A program made the translations under genes and the position numbers. From the NCBI GenBank assembly GCA_030435675.1, contig CM059621.1, positions 496,001 through 560,000 of the forward strand: a stretch of DNA of 64,000 nt, written 5' to 3'. The notes under the pieces are model-generated. The model was not told the DNA's origin. It made no database searches and saw nothing but the letters and a program-made list of their open reading frames with translations. Positions 22,245 through 33,425 of this stretch are shown here, in pieces (within the stretch, counting starts at the first letter, position 1; every line of letters begins with the position of its first letter). Origin of the DNA: Steinernema hermaphroditum (lineage: Eukaryota > Nematoda > Chromadorea > Rhabditida > Steinernematidae).

Positions 22245-22296
22245 GGGGGGGGGGGGGGAGGCCTCGAGCGTCCGGGTACCCCGGACGCCTGCACAT
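22245..22296. other. G14 tract followed by a GC-rich hairpin
   Basis: Fourteen consecutive G are followed by a near-palindrome GCGTCCGGGTACCCCGGACGC. SmaI, StuI, XhoI and KpnI sites are packed within about 35 bp. It is unlike its AT-rich surroundings. Confidence 0.8.
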
Positions 22297-22300
22297 CTCT

Positions 22301-23095
22301 GGTTGGCAACCGAGTTAGTTCGTGTCAGTCGAAATAGGCGGGTAATCGTTTAAATTTATTAAAGTTGCTTCCAGCTTTCTTCATTGTAATATCGGCGGAA
22401 GATTTCTAGCCCGGGCCCACAAATAAAAAACTAGAAAAGAAATTGACCCCAAAAGTCGCCCTGACTCGAAAAGTGACTCGAACCGACTCGACTCGAAAAG
22501 ACTTGAGTCACTTTTCAAGTCAGGTCGACTTTTGGTGTCAACTTTCTTTCGATCTCAAAAGAATTTCATGCGAGCTCGGGCTAGAAATCTTCCGCCGATA
22601 TTACAAAGAAGAAACCTGGAATCAACCTTAATAAAGTTAACTGATCAGCCGGAAGCCGTAGTCCCACCACCGCTCACAACAAGATGTCGGACGCCAGGAA
22701 TCCGGCCACGTGAGAAGTCATCCCGAAGGTCGCCGACGCTCTGAGGACGTCACCTCCGGCGAAGACGCAATTTTCGGAACAAGGAACCGTCTCTTCGAAG
22801 CAGATGTTAGCTCAGAAGCTTCATCTGTGCCACAAACGCCCTGCGAAGAAGATGTTCGGCTGCCGGATCCGAAATTTTGCCGAGTCCCAGATGCCCCGTG
22901 AAGCGCGACGTCTCCGACCGGTTCGACATTCATGCCGCTCCAGGGATAAAGCCGGCAGTAACGAGATTTTTTTTCTATTTTTCGGTGTTGTGCAAGGCGA
23001 AAGCTGATCCACGAAATAACCCCGTAAATTCGTAACTCGTAAACTCGATCAGCCGCCTATTTCGACTGACTCGAACTGACTCGATTGCCAACATT
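22301..23095. mobile_element. non-autonomous inverted-repeat element, GTTGGCA-ended family
   Basis: Outer ends GTTGGCAACCGAGTTAGTTC and its partial inverse GACTCGATTGCCAAC share about 40 bp, including CAGTCGAAATAGGCGG. A second inverted pair is nested on the left (22355-22420 against 22575-22640, with AATATCGGCGGAAGATTTCTAG). Runs of GACTCGA lie between these arms. The small element at 46147-46215 has the same ends. No intact target duplication was found here, so the copy is probably old. Confidence 0.65.
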
Positions 23096-23868
23096 AGTTC
23101 TGTACCTAACTTACATGGTTCAGAAAACAATTTTATTTTGGGGCGTGAATTAGATGACCTAAACGCAACAAGAACTTCATATTGATTTAAAGCGCGTTCT
23201 GTTTCACATTGTCTGTTGAATGGGTTTTAAATAGATCACCACACATATAAGGCGTAATTGGTATTTAACAGACTGCTGACATTCCATAAAATTATGTCAA
23301 ACGAAGGCCCACACCTCAAAGTCTTTGTACATGTTTATTAATTCGGACTTACATTTTCTGAAGACAGAAGCTCAGGCGATATCGACGTCGATCAGTCTCA
23401 AAGTACTCTAAAAGATCAATCTATGAAAAGGAACATGGAAGTGGATCTTCTAGCGTAATGCATATAGTTCGTCCGACATACACACGAGTAACTCGACAAT
23501 CAATCGATGGGAAATCGTCTCCCAACTGCGAAACGTTTGCTGACACGTCACACCCGCCCACAGCACTATCAATGTTGCATTCGAACACACCCTGTGGAAT
23601 CCTCTAGAGCCAACTATGTTTTTTGTGACCATTGACATTTGTGACATTGATGACCGTTTTTGCCAAGATCGTCATTTTTATGATGAGGGTTTAAAGTGAT
23701 CGGTTTTTCATGAAACATCTGAACATTTGGATTTTTAAGGAAGTTTTATGTAGAACGGTATACAATAAAAATTGCTTTCATTAGTGAACGCTAACCGCAA
23801 AAGTACGCCGCGTATACTCACATCTGTTAATACTGAGGCTGTCGGTGCACACTTGACCATATATACAC

Positions 23869-24119
23869 TAGGGATGCACATATATACACTAGGGACGAGG
23901 TCCGGGGTTCGAATCCGCCAAACTTTTTTTATGTACTTTTTCTGCACGTTTTTCCGCAGAATTAAATTTTGCTTACGTAGAATCAGACAGTGAAACAGTT
24001 TCCAGAATGTTATGTCGAGAAAATACGAAAATAAAAAAGTTTTGCTCGCGGGCGGAATCGAACCCCGGACCTTCAGACTGATTCTGGTTCGTTCCGGTTT
24101 CCGTTCCGGTGCATCCCTA
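23869..24119. mobile_element. hAT-type MITE with inverted B-box motifs, copy 1
   Basis: Ends TAGGGATGCAC and GTGCATCCCTA, flanked by a perfect 8-bp duplication ATATACAC (23861-23868 and 24120-24127). It carries GGTTCGAATCC at the left and its inverse at the right, next to GGTCCGGGG. The left end has suffered a local duplication that repeats ATATATACACTAGGGA. Confidence 0.9.
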
Positions 24120-24575
24120 ATATACACCCCTCGAAAGTTAGCGTAAACGTGAATATAGGCGCAATTGCCGAAGCAGTGAATTTTGCCCACACTGTTGACC
24201 CAGTAAGTTTCTTGTTTACCAGTTTGTAGACCAGGGTTCCACTCACTCCGCTGCCAATATTTATGTTCGTTTCGTTTTTTTCGCCTTGTTTGTCTTCACC
24301 GTCGTGTCCTGTTGAATTCTAGCCATCATTACAAGAATATGAGAATATATAACAGCTTATCTCGTTAACTGTTCCTTAGGCTCCACGCTATCGACGTTTC
24401 AAGGGATAGAGAAAGATGGACATGGGTATGGTGACACTATACGACACTGTGAGGCTGATTCCATCGCACAGTAAGTTTTTTCACATTAATGTTCATTGGT
24501 TCTCCTCGTTTTTTTTCTTCAGATAGTATGAGAGTAAAAATACAGGAAAAGTGAGTTCTCTTGATGGCTAAGTAC

Positions 24576-24849
24576 TAGGGATGCACCGGAACGGAAACCG
24601 GAACGAACCGGAATCAGTCAGAAGGTCCGGGGTTCGGATCCACCCGCGAGCAAAACTTTTTTTTATGTACTTTTTCCGCACGTTTTTCCGCATATTTAAA
24701 TTTTGCTTACGTAGAATCAGACAATGAAACAGTTTCCAGAATGCTATGTCAATAAAATACGGAAATAAAAAAGTTTTGCTTGCAGGTGGATTCGTTTCGG
24801 ATTCGATTCGTTTCCGGTTCGTTCCGGTTTCCGTTCCGGTGCATCCCTA
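24576..24849. mobile_element. hAT-type MITE with inverted B-box motifs, copy 2
   Basis: The terminal inverted repeat TAGGGATGCACCGGAACGGA is perfect at both ends, flanked by the 8-bp duplication CTAAGTAC (24568-24575 and 24850-24857). Internally it carries GGTCCGGGGTTCGGATCC and poly-T tracts. At 274 bp it is the best-preserved member of the family in this window. Confidence 0.93.
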
Positions 24850-25232
24850 CTAAGTACCAACAAATTGCTCCTCAAATTGCGCCAATTTGATGTGTTTGTC
24901 AAAACTTCTGTTTGAAAAAAATCTATCAAAAAATGAGAATTAGGCCCTGATTGAAATCCAGCGATTGATTTGCCCTTTGACCCTTAATCTTTGGCCTTTT
25001 AATTTTCGACAAAACCGAAAAAAAATATGAAGACCGTGATGTCTGATGTCTGATGCAATGCTTTCAGCCAGTCCACTCGGACACAAAGCACTGCTTTCGG
25101 TGCATAACGGGCGCGCCTTATCAGCGCCACCCACACAGGTCGCGCGCCCTCCCATCTGGTCATCACTATCCATCGATCGACGTCGCCTCGCGATAGTCTC
25201 TTCCTCGCATCGTCTCTCCGCCACAGACCACT

Positions 25233-27627
25233 ATGACAAAGGCCACGTTCGCTCCGTTCGTCACCGCCGCTCACGGCTCCTTCTGGGACGCGTTGAGCCA
25301 GCGGAAGCTCACCGAATGGAAGCTGGACGATTCTCCGCGATGCGTGTGGGCTCAAGCTGCTCAATGTAGGTTAAATGAGCGTTTGATTCGTTGATGATCA
25401 CTTTGGCATTTCTAGACAAAGCGTCTCAAAAGCAGACGTCTCAACTGCAGCTCGATCATTCGGCCTTCTTCCAGCCGGCCGACCAGATTCGGGCTGGCGT
25501 CCTTAACATCCCGGGAACGTTGATCCTCTACAACACTGCCGAAAGCTTCGGGTCGGCCGATAGGAAAGCGCTACTCACTGCCAAGGCTGACGCCATTTGG
25601 TCAGTTGTGAAATCGGGAAAGTGGGTTCAAAATCCGGCCCTTCTGAACTCATTCGTCCTCACCGTATATGCCGATCTAAAGAAGATGGTCTACTTTTACT
25701 GGAACTGCATTCCTGCGCTGATCTATCCGAATGATGTTGAGCTGGCAGAGACGTTCAAGCCTGGCGAAGACAAGCAGCTAACTGATCTCGTTCATTCAAC
25801 ATTCCTGGAAAACGGAAACACTCCATTCTTACTCGTGGATGGCAAAGCCGTGGCCATGTCGGAAATCTCCACGGTTAAGAATCCAACGCTCGTATATTTG
25901 GACTATTCCAATGGGGATGAGCTCAGCTGGAATCTGAGGAATCTACTAGCAGCTATCGCTTTCACAAGGTACGATTGCTGACCATGATTCAGACCTAGTT
26001 GTGCTCGAGCCTGTTCTATAGGGCCTCCTTTTAGAAAGGACCTATCCTCCATCAACGTGGTGGCCAGTAGAGGCGCTAACGGCATCCTTTCGGGAAAGAT
26101 CTCGTGGACAAGACCGGAATCCGAAGACCTTCCAACTGCGGTGGGATGGGAGAGAGACGAAAACGGGCAACTCAGATGCAAGAGAGTTACACTGCCTAAA
26201 GTAGACCAAGCAGCGTGAGGTTCCTCTTCATGTATCCAAGTTCATGTCGATGTCCTTTTAGACGAGCGGACCAAATGATTGATTTGAATCTGAAGCTGAT
26301 TAGCTGGAGACTTGTGCCGGACATCAAACTGCATCACTACACCAATGCGAGGTGCCTTGTGCTCGGATCGGGGACGCTGGGGTGCAACATGGCTAGAGCG
26401 TTGCTTGGATGGGGTGTCAAGAACTTCACATTCGTCGACAATTCGACTGTCTCTCTCAGCAATCCTGTGAGGTTAGTTCATGTACTATTCGAAATGTGTC
26501 CTTTTGATGATGACTCATATAGGACCTCAATGTTGGGTCCCATTCTGGCATAGCTGAAGTGAAGAGGGGGGCTACTTCATAGAGTCTCTAGCCAACTCAA
26601 AAGAAATCCTCCTATGTCCCTTTGAGGTGGCCCAAATACTTTCCAAAACGACCTCTTTTTCAAGAATTAGTACATGTCTGGGTCCTAGATATGACTGTTT
26701 AAAAGAATCCGCATACCTTCCTTTCCCGCATATCTTTTTATATGCCATTTCAGACAAAGCCTGTTCACCTTCAAGGACGCTCAGGAAGGCAAAGGCAAGG
26801 CGGAGGCGGCTGCCGAGAATCTTAAAGCGATCAGACCCACCGTGAATGCCAAGGGCATCTCCATGCTAATCCCCATGCCAGGCCATTCGATCTCTCCCAG
26901 TGAAGTGGCCAAGACCCAAGAAGCTGTCAGGCAGTTGGAAGAGCTCATCAAGGACCACGACGTGGTCTTCTTGTTGCTGGACAGCCGAGAAGCCCGTTGG
27001 CTACCGAGCCTAATCGCTGCGGTGCACAACAAACTTTGCTTCACCGTCGCCATCGGCTTTAATAGCTTTTTGGCCATGCGGCATGGAGGCGAACCGACGG
27101 GAAATATTGAGGATTCCCTACAGGACGACCCCCGGTCTCTGCCCATCCCGGGCTCCGAACTTAGCTGCTTCTTCTGTAACGACGTCACCGCCCCGACGAA
27201 TTCCATGCGGGACCGCACTCTCGACCAGCAATGTACCGTAACACGTCCAGGAGCCTGCTTCTGGGCCACCAGCATGGCCACCGAGCTGTTCGCTTCTGTC
27301 GTCCAGCACCCTCTGGGCATCGATGCCCCAGCCGATACCGCTCAGCCTGACGATAACGCTACCGTACTGGGGGCGACACCGCACATGATCCGGGGCTTTT
27401 TGAACAGTTTCAAGCAGATGACCCCAGCGGTGAGGCGGAACGCGAACTGTACGGCTTGTGGCGCCGATGTGAGGAAGAAGTTCGTGGAGGAAGGCTGGGA
27501 CTTCCTCCTTAAGGTGTTCAACGAGCCAGCCTATCTTGAACAGCTAACCGGATTGGATCAGCTGCACATCGCTGCCGAAGACGTGAACGATCAGATCATG
27601 GCCTATGAAGATGATGAGAGTGTTTGA
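25233..27627 (+). CDS. atg-7: ATG7, E1-like activating enzyme of autophagy
   Basis: Exons 25233-25365, 25416-25968, 26035-26214, 26262-26471 and 26754-27627 join in frame to 649 residues, close to other nematode ATG-7 proteins. The N-terminal domain (about 1-290) binds the E2 enzymes ATG3/ATG10. The adenylation domain begins at about 300: ATP loop CLVLGSGTLGCNMAR (about 322-328 core), FTFVDNSTVSLSNPVRQSLF, and the catalytic cysteine in CTVTRPG (about Cys519). Two CxxC zinc ligands are visible (SCFFC and CTACG). The acidic C-terminal tail (DVNDQIMAYEDDES) is the segment known to bind ATG8 proteins. The enzyme activates ATG8 and ATG12 by thioester formation in the cytosol. All key residues are present and no defect is seen. 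Confidence 0.97.
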
Positions 27628-28051
27628 GATGGTACTTCACTCACTTTTATATTTAAAGTGTACAGATAAACATAATGATTTATATCATGATAGAGGCTGT
27701 GTTGTGTTGTCTAAAGGAGTTTTTGACAAAGCCTTTAAACTCGTCAGCTATTAGACGATCATGGCGCCCGAATCCAAAATAGCACCAAATAGCTAGTGAA
27801 GACGATATGTCATTCTTCAATGTAGTGAATGTAGCTGTCAGTGTCTGGGGCGCAAATGTCCTAGTACTGTGCGTCGACAGGATTCAGCCTCGTCGCCTCT
27901 CCGATGCGTTATAGACATTCGACATTCGGTGAGAAAAAAAGACGAAAGTGACAAAATGATGCAATTTGGGAGTTAATCCAGTCGTTCCTGGAGAACACCT
28001 TCCTCCCATTGGGAGTTAAGCTTCTTTGGATACGGTCACATGAATGCCATT

Positions 28052-28963
28052 TTATTCGCTCAGTTCCGCCCAAAAATAGTAGTAGCTGTACTTGGTTGCC
28101 AGCTTGTTGAGGTCATCTTCTTCTGACTCGGAATCATCGAACTCTTCTGGGATCTTTGACTTGATTAAATAGCCCTCGTTCTTGCGTATCTCGATTTTTT
28201 CCAGCACCGCCTGTCGGATTTTATCGCACTTCTGCCCTTCGTACTTGATGTCAACCTGCTAAAGAAGAATATACAGCATGTTTTGTGACTTCACTTACAC
28301 ATAGACGATCATGTCGCCGGATGAGAGCAGCAACACAACCCAGTGTGGTTCTTGAGCAGGGCCCGACTTCGAAGCAAAAAGAATACAAAGTGTTTGGCCA
28401 TGACAACAAGCAGAAAAATTAGGCGATTTCGTGAGGATACGCATAAATCTCATCAAAAAATATTCTCAATCTCCAGCAGTTCGACACTCTCTGGACCATC
28501 AAAGAGAGCTGAGCGAGATGCTTTGAGTTGATGTACTGCTTGCAGGATGAGTTTGAATCGTTTATCCGTAGAGTAATCGTCATTTGGGACGTTGTTTTGC
28601 GGGGCATCACGTACTTCCGGAAGTATGTGAAAGAGTAGAACAATGCAGGATTAGGTACACCTAGACCAATGTTGCACATCATATCGTTTTCCAGGAATCA
28701 CCCATGCCAATACGTGCTGAAATACACATATGAGCCAGAAAATAAAAGTAAATCACCGACAAAATCAAACTAAAAGTTACAATTCTTGTGATGATAGCTG
28801 CAACTTACTGAAATACCAAATTATGATAGAGCTTCAGTCGGTAGTAGTCTCCGATGATGCGATTCCATCGGACGCAAACACTGCGAAGCGCTATAAGCTC
28901 GTCTTGGCTCGTCTCGGAGTAAATACGGAAAGGAGGGGATGGTAAAGGAGGGAAAAGCGCCAT
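28052..28963 (-). CDS. F-box-like gene, incomplete multi-exon model
   Basis: Exon 1 (28963-28809) starts at ATG and ends at a GTAAGT donor; it reads DELIALRSVCVRWNRIIGDY, typical of the C-terminal half of an F-box. The last exon (28258-28052) follows CTTTAG and encodes 68 residues (QVDIKYEGQKCDKIRQ to YYYFWAELSE). Between them an open segment (LLFHILPEVRDAPQNNVPND to ESVELLEIENIF, about 28630-28460) looks coding, and another ends at a GTAAGT near 28298 (RRHDRLC, in frame with the last exon). I could not join the middle exons without a frame break near 28455, where six T residues occur. A frameshifting indel there, a missed splice or a decayed gene are all possible. Confidence 0.45.
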
Positions 28964-29063
28964 GCTGATGGCACTCGTTCGAGATGTGGTCGATTACATA
29001 CTTTATTTCAATTGGATATCATGTCGAAACTTAGTCGATGAGTTACAAAGACGAGGGAAGAGT

Positions 29064-30960
29064 GATGCCATCGAAGGCAGGCTTTTCACAAGAGGGCACA
29101 TAGGCGAGTCCGACTGAAGCGCAGGAATGCCGGTGCCAGATGTCCTTTTGATCGAAAACGCACGAATTCGGCGGAGGAAGCCCTTTGAAGAGTCGTTCGA
29201 ATTGTTGTCCGTTGTTGTACGAGCGGTACTAAAACAGAAAAAACCATTCGCAGTTAAAAGCCATCATTTTTGCGCATGTTCCCGTAACCTGCAGGGTAAG
29301 CGCGGTAAGACCACGCATTACTGGTGCATTATTTCTTTCTAAGATCAGTGCGTTTTCTGGAAAGATGCAAAAGAGCAAAAGCGACTTATTGAGTCGGAAA
29401 CTTTAAAAATTTGGAAATCAGTTAGTTCAGATTAATTCCTACTCCTCGACATATACCATACAAGAAGTGATTCACAAAGAAGTACATACCATACAAGTGA
29501 CTCTGCCGACAGAATGGTGAGTTTCCATTCCAGGAAAACAGCAATGTGCTGTGCAGGCGCAAAGTAGCTGCTGTCTCCAGCGGAGACATTCCACACAAGC
29601 CGCTCCGCAGAACGAATGGTTTGAGGCAAAGGTGCGGACTCGGACGTCTGAAACGATTACTCTTTTGCAGGTTACGACTCGTTCTGTTTTTTTTTGGCTT
29701 TCGAGCATGTTGACTGAAAATGTAATGTGCCTATCACTACGTCTAATCTGGGTCCATGAGATTCAAGGTCCGAACCCCAAGCGGTAATTTGCCGTTCCAC
29801 AGTTCGCCGAACGCTTATATTCTCGAACAACACTTCAAATGTTTTCTTGGATTACCAAAAAGTACGATGGGAACCGGAGCCGGTTCGGCTCGAGTTTGAA
29901 GACAATCCGAACCCCTTCGCCTTATATCAAACGTACCAATTTGTAAATTTTGTAAGTGGATGAAGGTCGACATGGGGTCCAAGTCGAAGAAAACACCAAC
30001 ACGACCACCCTCGGCATGAAGTTGATCTGAAACTAAAAAGTAATGTCAAAAAGTGGGGATGCACCCGGCTCGAAGCGGGATCGAACCGGTATCAGCCAAT
30101 AGGTCCGGGGTTTGAATCTGCCCGCAGGCCAAATTTTTCTTAGTTTACTGGTCAGCAGGGAGTGAAATTATGTTAGCAGCCAGGGCTTAGACTAGTTCCA
30201 AAAACATTCAACGTACATAGTTATCATGATCCTCGAGGTCGCCACAAACTGGAATTCCGTAGACAACCCCAAAATCATTTTTATATCGGGCGATAGAGTG
30301 CCGTTACGTAGAATAAGAATACGCTGTTAATGTACAAAATAAATTTAGCGTAGCTAGTGGGAACATACGTAGATATGAATATAGCACTCGAGCGTTGTCA
30401 ACATTGAACGAGTGATGGGATCTGAAAATGTACGTTGACTGTCAAGGCTATCCGCATAAAGTACGTAATCGAAATGCACGACGCCTACAACACTACATAA
30501 TGCAAACAATCAATCGGCACCGATTGAAAGCGATCGAACATGGCGTGGCGTTGCGGTGATTGATGTTCGATCGATATGCTATCGCTAAACGAAACATACG
30601 CATTTGAGGGGGTCTCTATTAATAACGGGATGCAAAACTCTATAAGTATTCTGCGCCTCTGCTTTGATATCAGCAGTGTAAAGACAGGACCGTGTCCGTT
30701 GTTTTTGTTATATGTTACCTGCATTTGACTAGATCCTACAGTCGATGGATGGTTCAGATTCGATCAATAAGTGATAACAACTGCTCGAAATAAGGGCCAA
30801 ATATCTGTGATTACTAGAGTACTGGTGGATCGTATATCTATGGCAGAGAACGTATTCGCCATCCGATGTGGTCTAGTGGTTAGGATTTGCGGCTCTCACC
30901 CGCAAGGCCCGGGTTCGATTCCCGGCATCGGAAGAACTTTTTCTACTCTTCATTTGCTTC
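29064..30960. repeat. segmental duplication, copy A
   Basis: Direct copy of 37405-39372. Long blocks are nearly identical, for example 29790-30250 against 37710-38163 and 30255-30500 against 38783-39010. Copy A contains the intact tRNA-Glu at its end and lacks about 615 bp present in copy B after base 30251. A truncated hAT-like end (GGGATGCACCCGGCTCGAAG, about 30057-30140) is shared by both copies, so it predates the duplication. Confidence 0.9.
30862..30933 (+). tRNA. tRNA-Glu (CTC)
   Basis: A cloverleaf is visible: acceptor TCCGATG/CATCGGA, D arm with A-box TGGTCTAGTGGTTAGGAT, anticodon stem TGCGG/CCGCA with loop CTCTCAC (anticodon CTC), T arm GGGTTCGATTCCC, discriminator A at 30933. A T5 run (pol III terminator) follows at about 30938. 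Confidence 0.93.
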
Positions 30961-30985
30961 CTTAATCTTTATACTGTCGTTAATA

Positions 30986-31172
30986 TTGGGTTGATCCATG
31001 GAAAATGGCCGATTTAAAAAAATCGGAGAACATGCAAGAAGGCATACAAACTCACAGGCTGGAGACACAATCAATCAACCTTACGAATGCGCTAACCCAT
31101 CTTGTCCCAGGATCACACATTGTGAAAATGGACGTAAATCAAAAATCGGCCATTTTTCATGGATCAACCCAA
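30986..31172. mobile_element. mariner-type MITE
   Basis: A 187-bp element. Terminal inverted repeats begin TTGGGTTGATCCATGGAAAA at the left, with the inverse CATGGATCAACCCAA at the right; they extend about 30 bp through AAAATGGCCGATTT. TA flanks at 30984-30985 and 31173-31174. A related lone end (TTGGGTTGGTCCATTGAAAA) is at about 34740. Confidence 0.9.
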
Positions 31173-31823
31173 TACACTGCAGTGCAAAGCTATAGGGTCA
31201 CCCTGGTGTGTTTCTGGATCTGTCACTTTCCACAGCTTCCCGGAGAAACCGGCATGCGCATGTGGTAGACCGTCCACGGAAACGTAGGGAATGCCACTTT
31301 CCCCGGAAAAACATGCACTCATTAGGGGGCTACGGCAGGTAGAACTTTCCAGGGTACCGTTTTACTTGTGCAAAATTATAGGGTATTTCGCGTGAATTTC
31401 GCTATTTTTCTCGCGTTTTTTTTGCCTATTTTCTTTTAATTGACTTCTATTCAGATGTTTATCAACCGTGCCGCGCGGTACGAAGCTCTTGGGAGAGAAA
31501 AAGGCGGCAATTTCGGCGCTTTACAAGACCACCTCCTCGATTTATCGGATCGGCTCCGAAGTTCACCGAAACCAGCACGTGGAGTGCCAATTCCTGTTTC
31601 TAGTGAACGTGTAGGGCTCTGCAATAAGGAAGTCGCGCTCGCCGGTCGTAGCTGCGCGCGAGAAGCACTTGATAGCGCGCATTGGTTCCCTGCCTACGAT
31701 AGATTGTAAGAGGTTCGTGGAGAATTCTGCAGAATTCTGCAGAATTCTGCAGAATTCGTAACACCCCCGTCGGTATTTGTTTTGTCTTTTTCGGTGTTTC
31801 GTGTGTTCTGATTTGCAGGGTTA

Positions 31824-32793
31824 ATCAAGGTTCCTCTCCATGACCCAACTTCAACTCGCGCAGCTACGTCTTCCAACCGAACCGTCATCCACTTGGTTCA
31901 GCGTGTGTCACCGGCATGCGCGTCACTCGGATCCAGAAGCCTCCAACATACAATCGGTCCTCGCCGCTTCTCGGTCCTCGTCAAGGAGCCTTCTCGGACG
32001 CGGACCGTATCTACTCTCGAGGGTTCTGAAAACGATGGGAATCCACAACGAAGAAGACCTACTCATCTTAAACTCGTGCCTACATTTATTCGAGCTTCAG
32101 GCTCTGAAAGGTACGTGTAACGGCGACTAATTTTCTCCTTTCAGCTGTGCAATGAAAACGACAATGAACGCTACGACTAGTGCGGCCTGCCCTATCTCAT
32201 CTCTGGGCAAGGATCAAATGAGCGAAAAGCAGCGGGAAAACGTCTTCTCCTCCAAACAAGATGCTGCGGGTCCTTCTCCTATCAAAGAAGTTGGTACACC
32301 TACTTTAATCTTATTATTTGACGTTGTAAGCCATGCAAACATATGCCCTTGACATGTCAGTATGCAGGGATGCGAAGATCCTGTCGTGAAGGAGTCGCTA
32401 CCTTCGGGGATATAGATGCAAATTGGTGCTTTTTGAAGAGGCTATTCTCGAAAATATGAGATGAATTCAGTTCACCCGCTTTAGGGTGTACTCTGTTTTG
32501 TTTTCAGTACTATCATTCAGCTCATCTACCTGCGTTTTAGCACAAAACACCATGCAACTCCGTCGGAAAGAACGGTCATCGTCTGGGAGCAGTTCTTCTG
32601 GTGTGTCTCCTTTTGTTTATACCAGTCGAAGCTTGCCCTGAAGTACGGGTACATTGCTCGATAGCTTATTAACTACTAATTGTAGAAGAATGACGACACA
32701 ACACGATTTTGGGAGCGCCTGCACGGTACAGCAGAAAAACTTGTCGACGAGGGTGGTGACAACGAATTTGTCAAAGGTGAGAAGACGTCCTAA
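31824..32793 (+). pseudogene. tandem gene copy 1, small membrane protein family (decayed)
   Basis: Blocks shared with 33420-34571, in order: an exon-like segment after TTTGCAG (KEPSRTRTVSTLEGSEN), an exon encoding SSLGKDQMSEKQRENVFSSK, and an exon after AACTACTAATTGTAG encoding KNDDTTRFWERLHGTAEKLV. In copy 2 the last of these splices to a membrane-spanning exon. In copy 1 the acceptor side of that intron is deleted, and reading runs GEKTS into TAA at 32791-32793, just before remnants of the membrane segment (FFGASFFLAFVGVTIMLL). No family was recognised. Confidence 0.5.
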
Positions 32794-32941
32794 CGTTCTT
32801 CGGAGCATCGTTTTTCCTCGCATTTGTCGGAGTCACTATTATGCTTCTGTTCGATTCACCGCTGCCTGCCTGCCCCCCCGCCTTCATCAGTTCATGGTCA
32901 AATGGTGTAGCCGTCCCGTTTGCAATTCAAACCGACAAAAC

Positions 32942-33425
32942 ATGAAGACCGCTTTAACAGTATGGCAGCTGATTCTGATTCTCGTGGACGTCATTGGAGG
33001 ATATAAATGCCTGGTTGACTATGACAAGTACACGCTGAAGGATCTCATCTTTAAGGTTCTACAGATATTGGCATGCGTATCAGTCAACGTGCTTACGTTT
33101 TTTTACTACGTAAGTTGAACGATGCACAACAGCTATAATGAAAGTTATTCATTTTTCTCAGATTAAAAAGTATATCAGTCGACCGAAGTACGAAATGGAG
33201 TTCGCAGTAGAATTCTACGTCAAGTACGCCGAAGGCCGATCACGCACGAAACGGTGGTTCACACTTCAAGTTTGTATGGCATCGACGAATACCAAATATG
33301 CCGCGAATCGTCGCCGATGCTTCACTCGCGCGCTCTTCTGCGTCGGCTTCTGCAAACGCAACATCCTCTTGCCGGTATTTTTTTCGGCTTTTCGGTGTGT
33401 CGCGTTTTTTTACTTGCAGGATTAA
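32942..33425 (+). CDS. small membrane protein, unclassified
   Basis: Exon 1 (32942-33109) starts with ATG and encodes 56 residues: a hydrophobic segment (ALTVWQLILILVDVIGG), a short loop KCLVDYDKYTLKD and a second hydrophobic segment (VLQILACVSVNVLTFFYY), ending at GTAAGT. Exon 2 begins at 33162 after TTTCTCAG, in frame (IKKYISRPKYEMEFAVEFYV). The end is uncertain: the frame stays open to 33425, but a GTTTGT donor near 33271 would lead elsewhere. It lies between the two tandem copies and may be their first exons. Confidence 0.45.

Noticed and set aside
23895..23925. Apparent tRNA T arm (GGGGTTCGAATCC) at several places
   Set aside because: No cloverleaf or A-box at proper spacing; all such hits fall inside the hAT-type MITE family.
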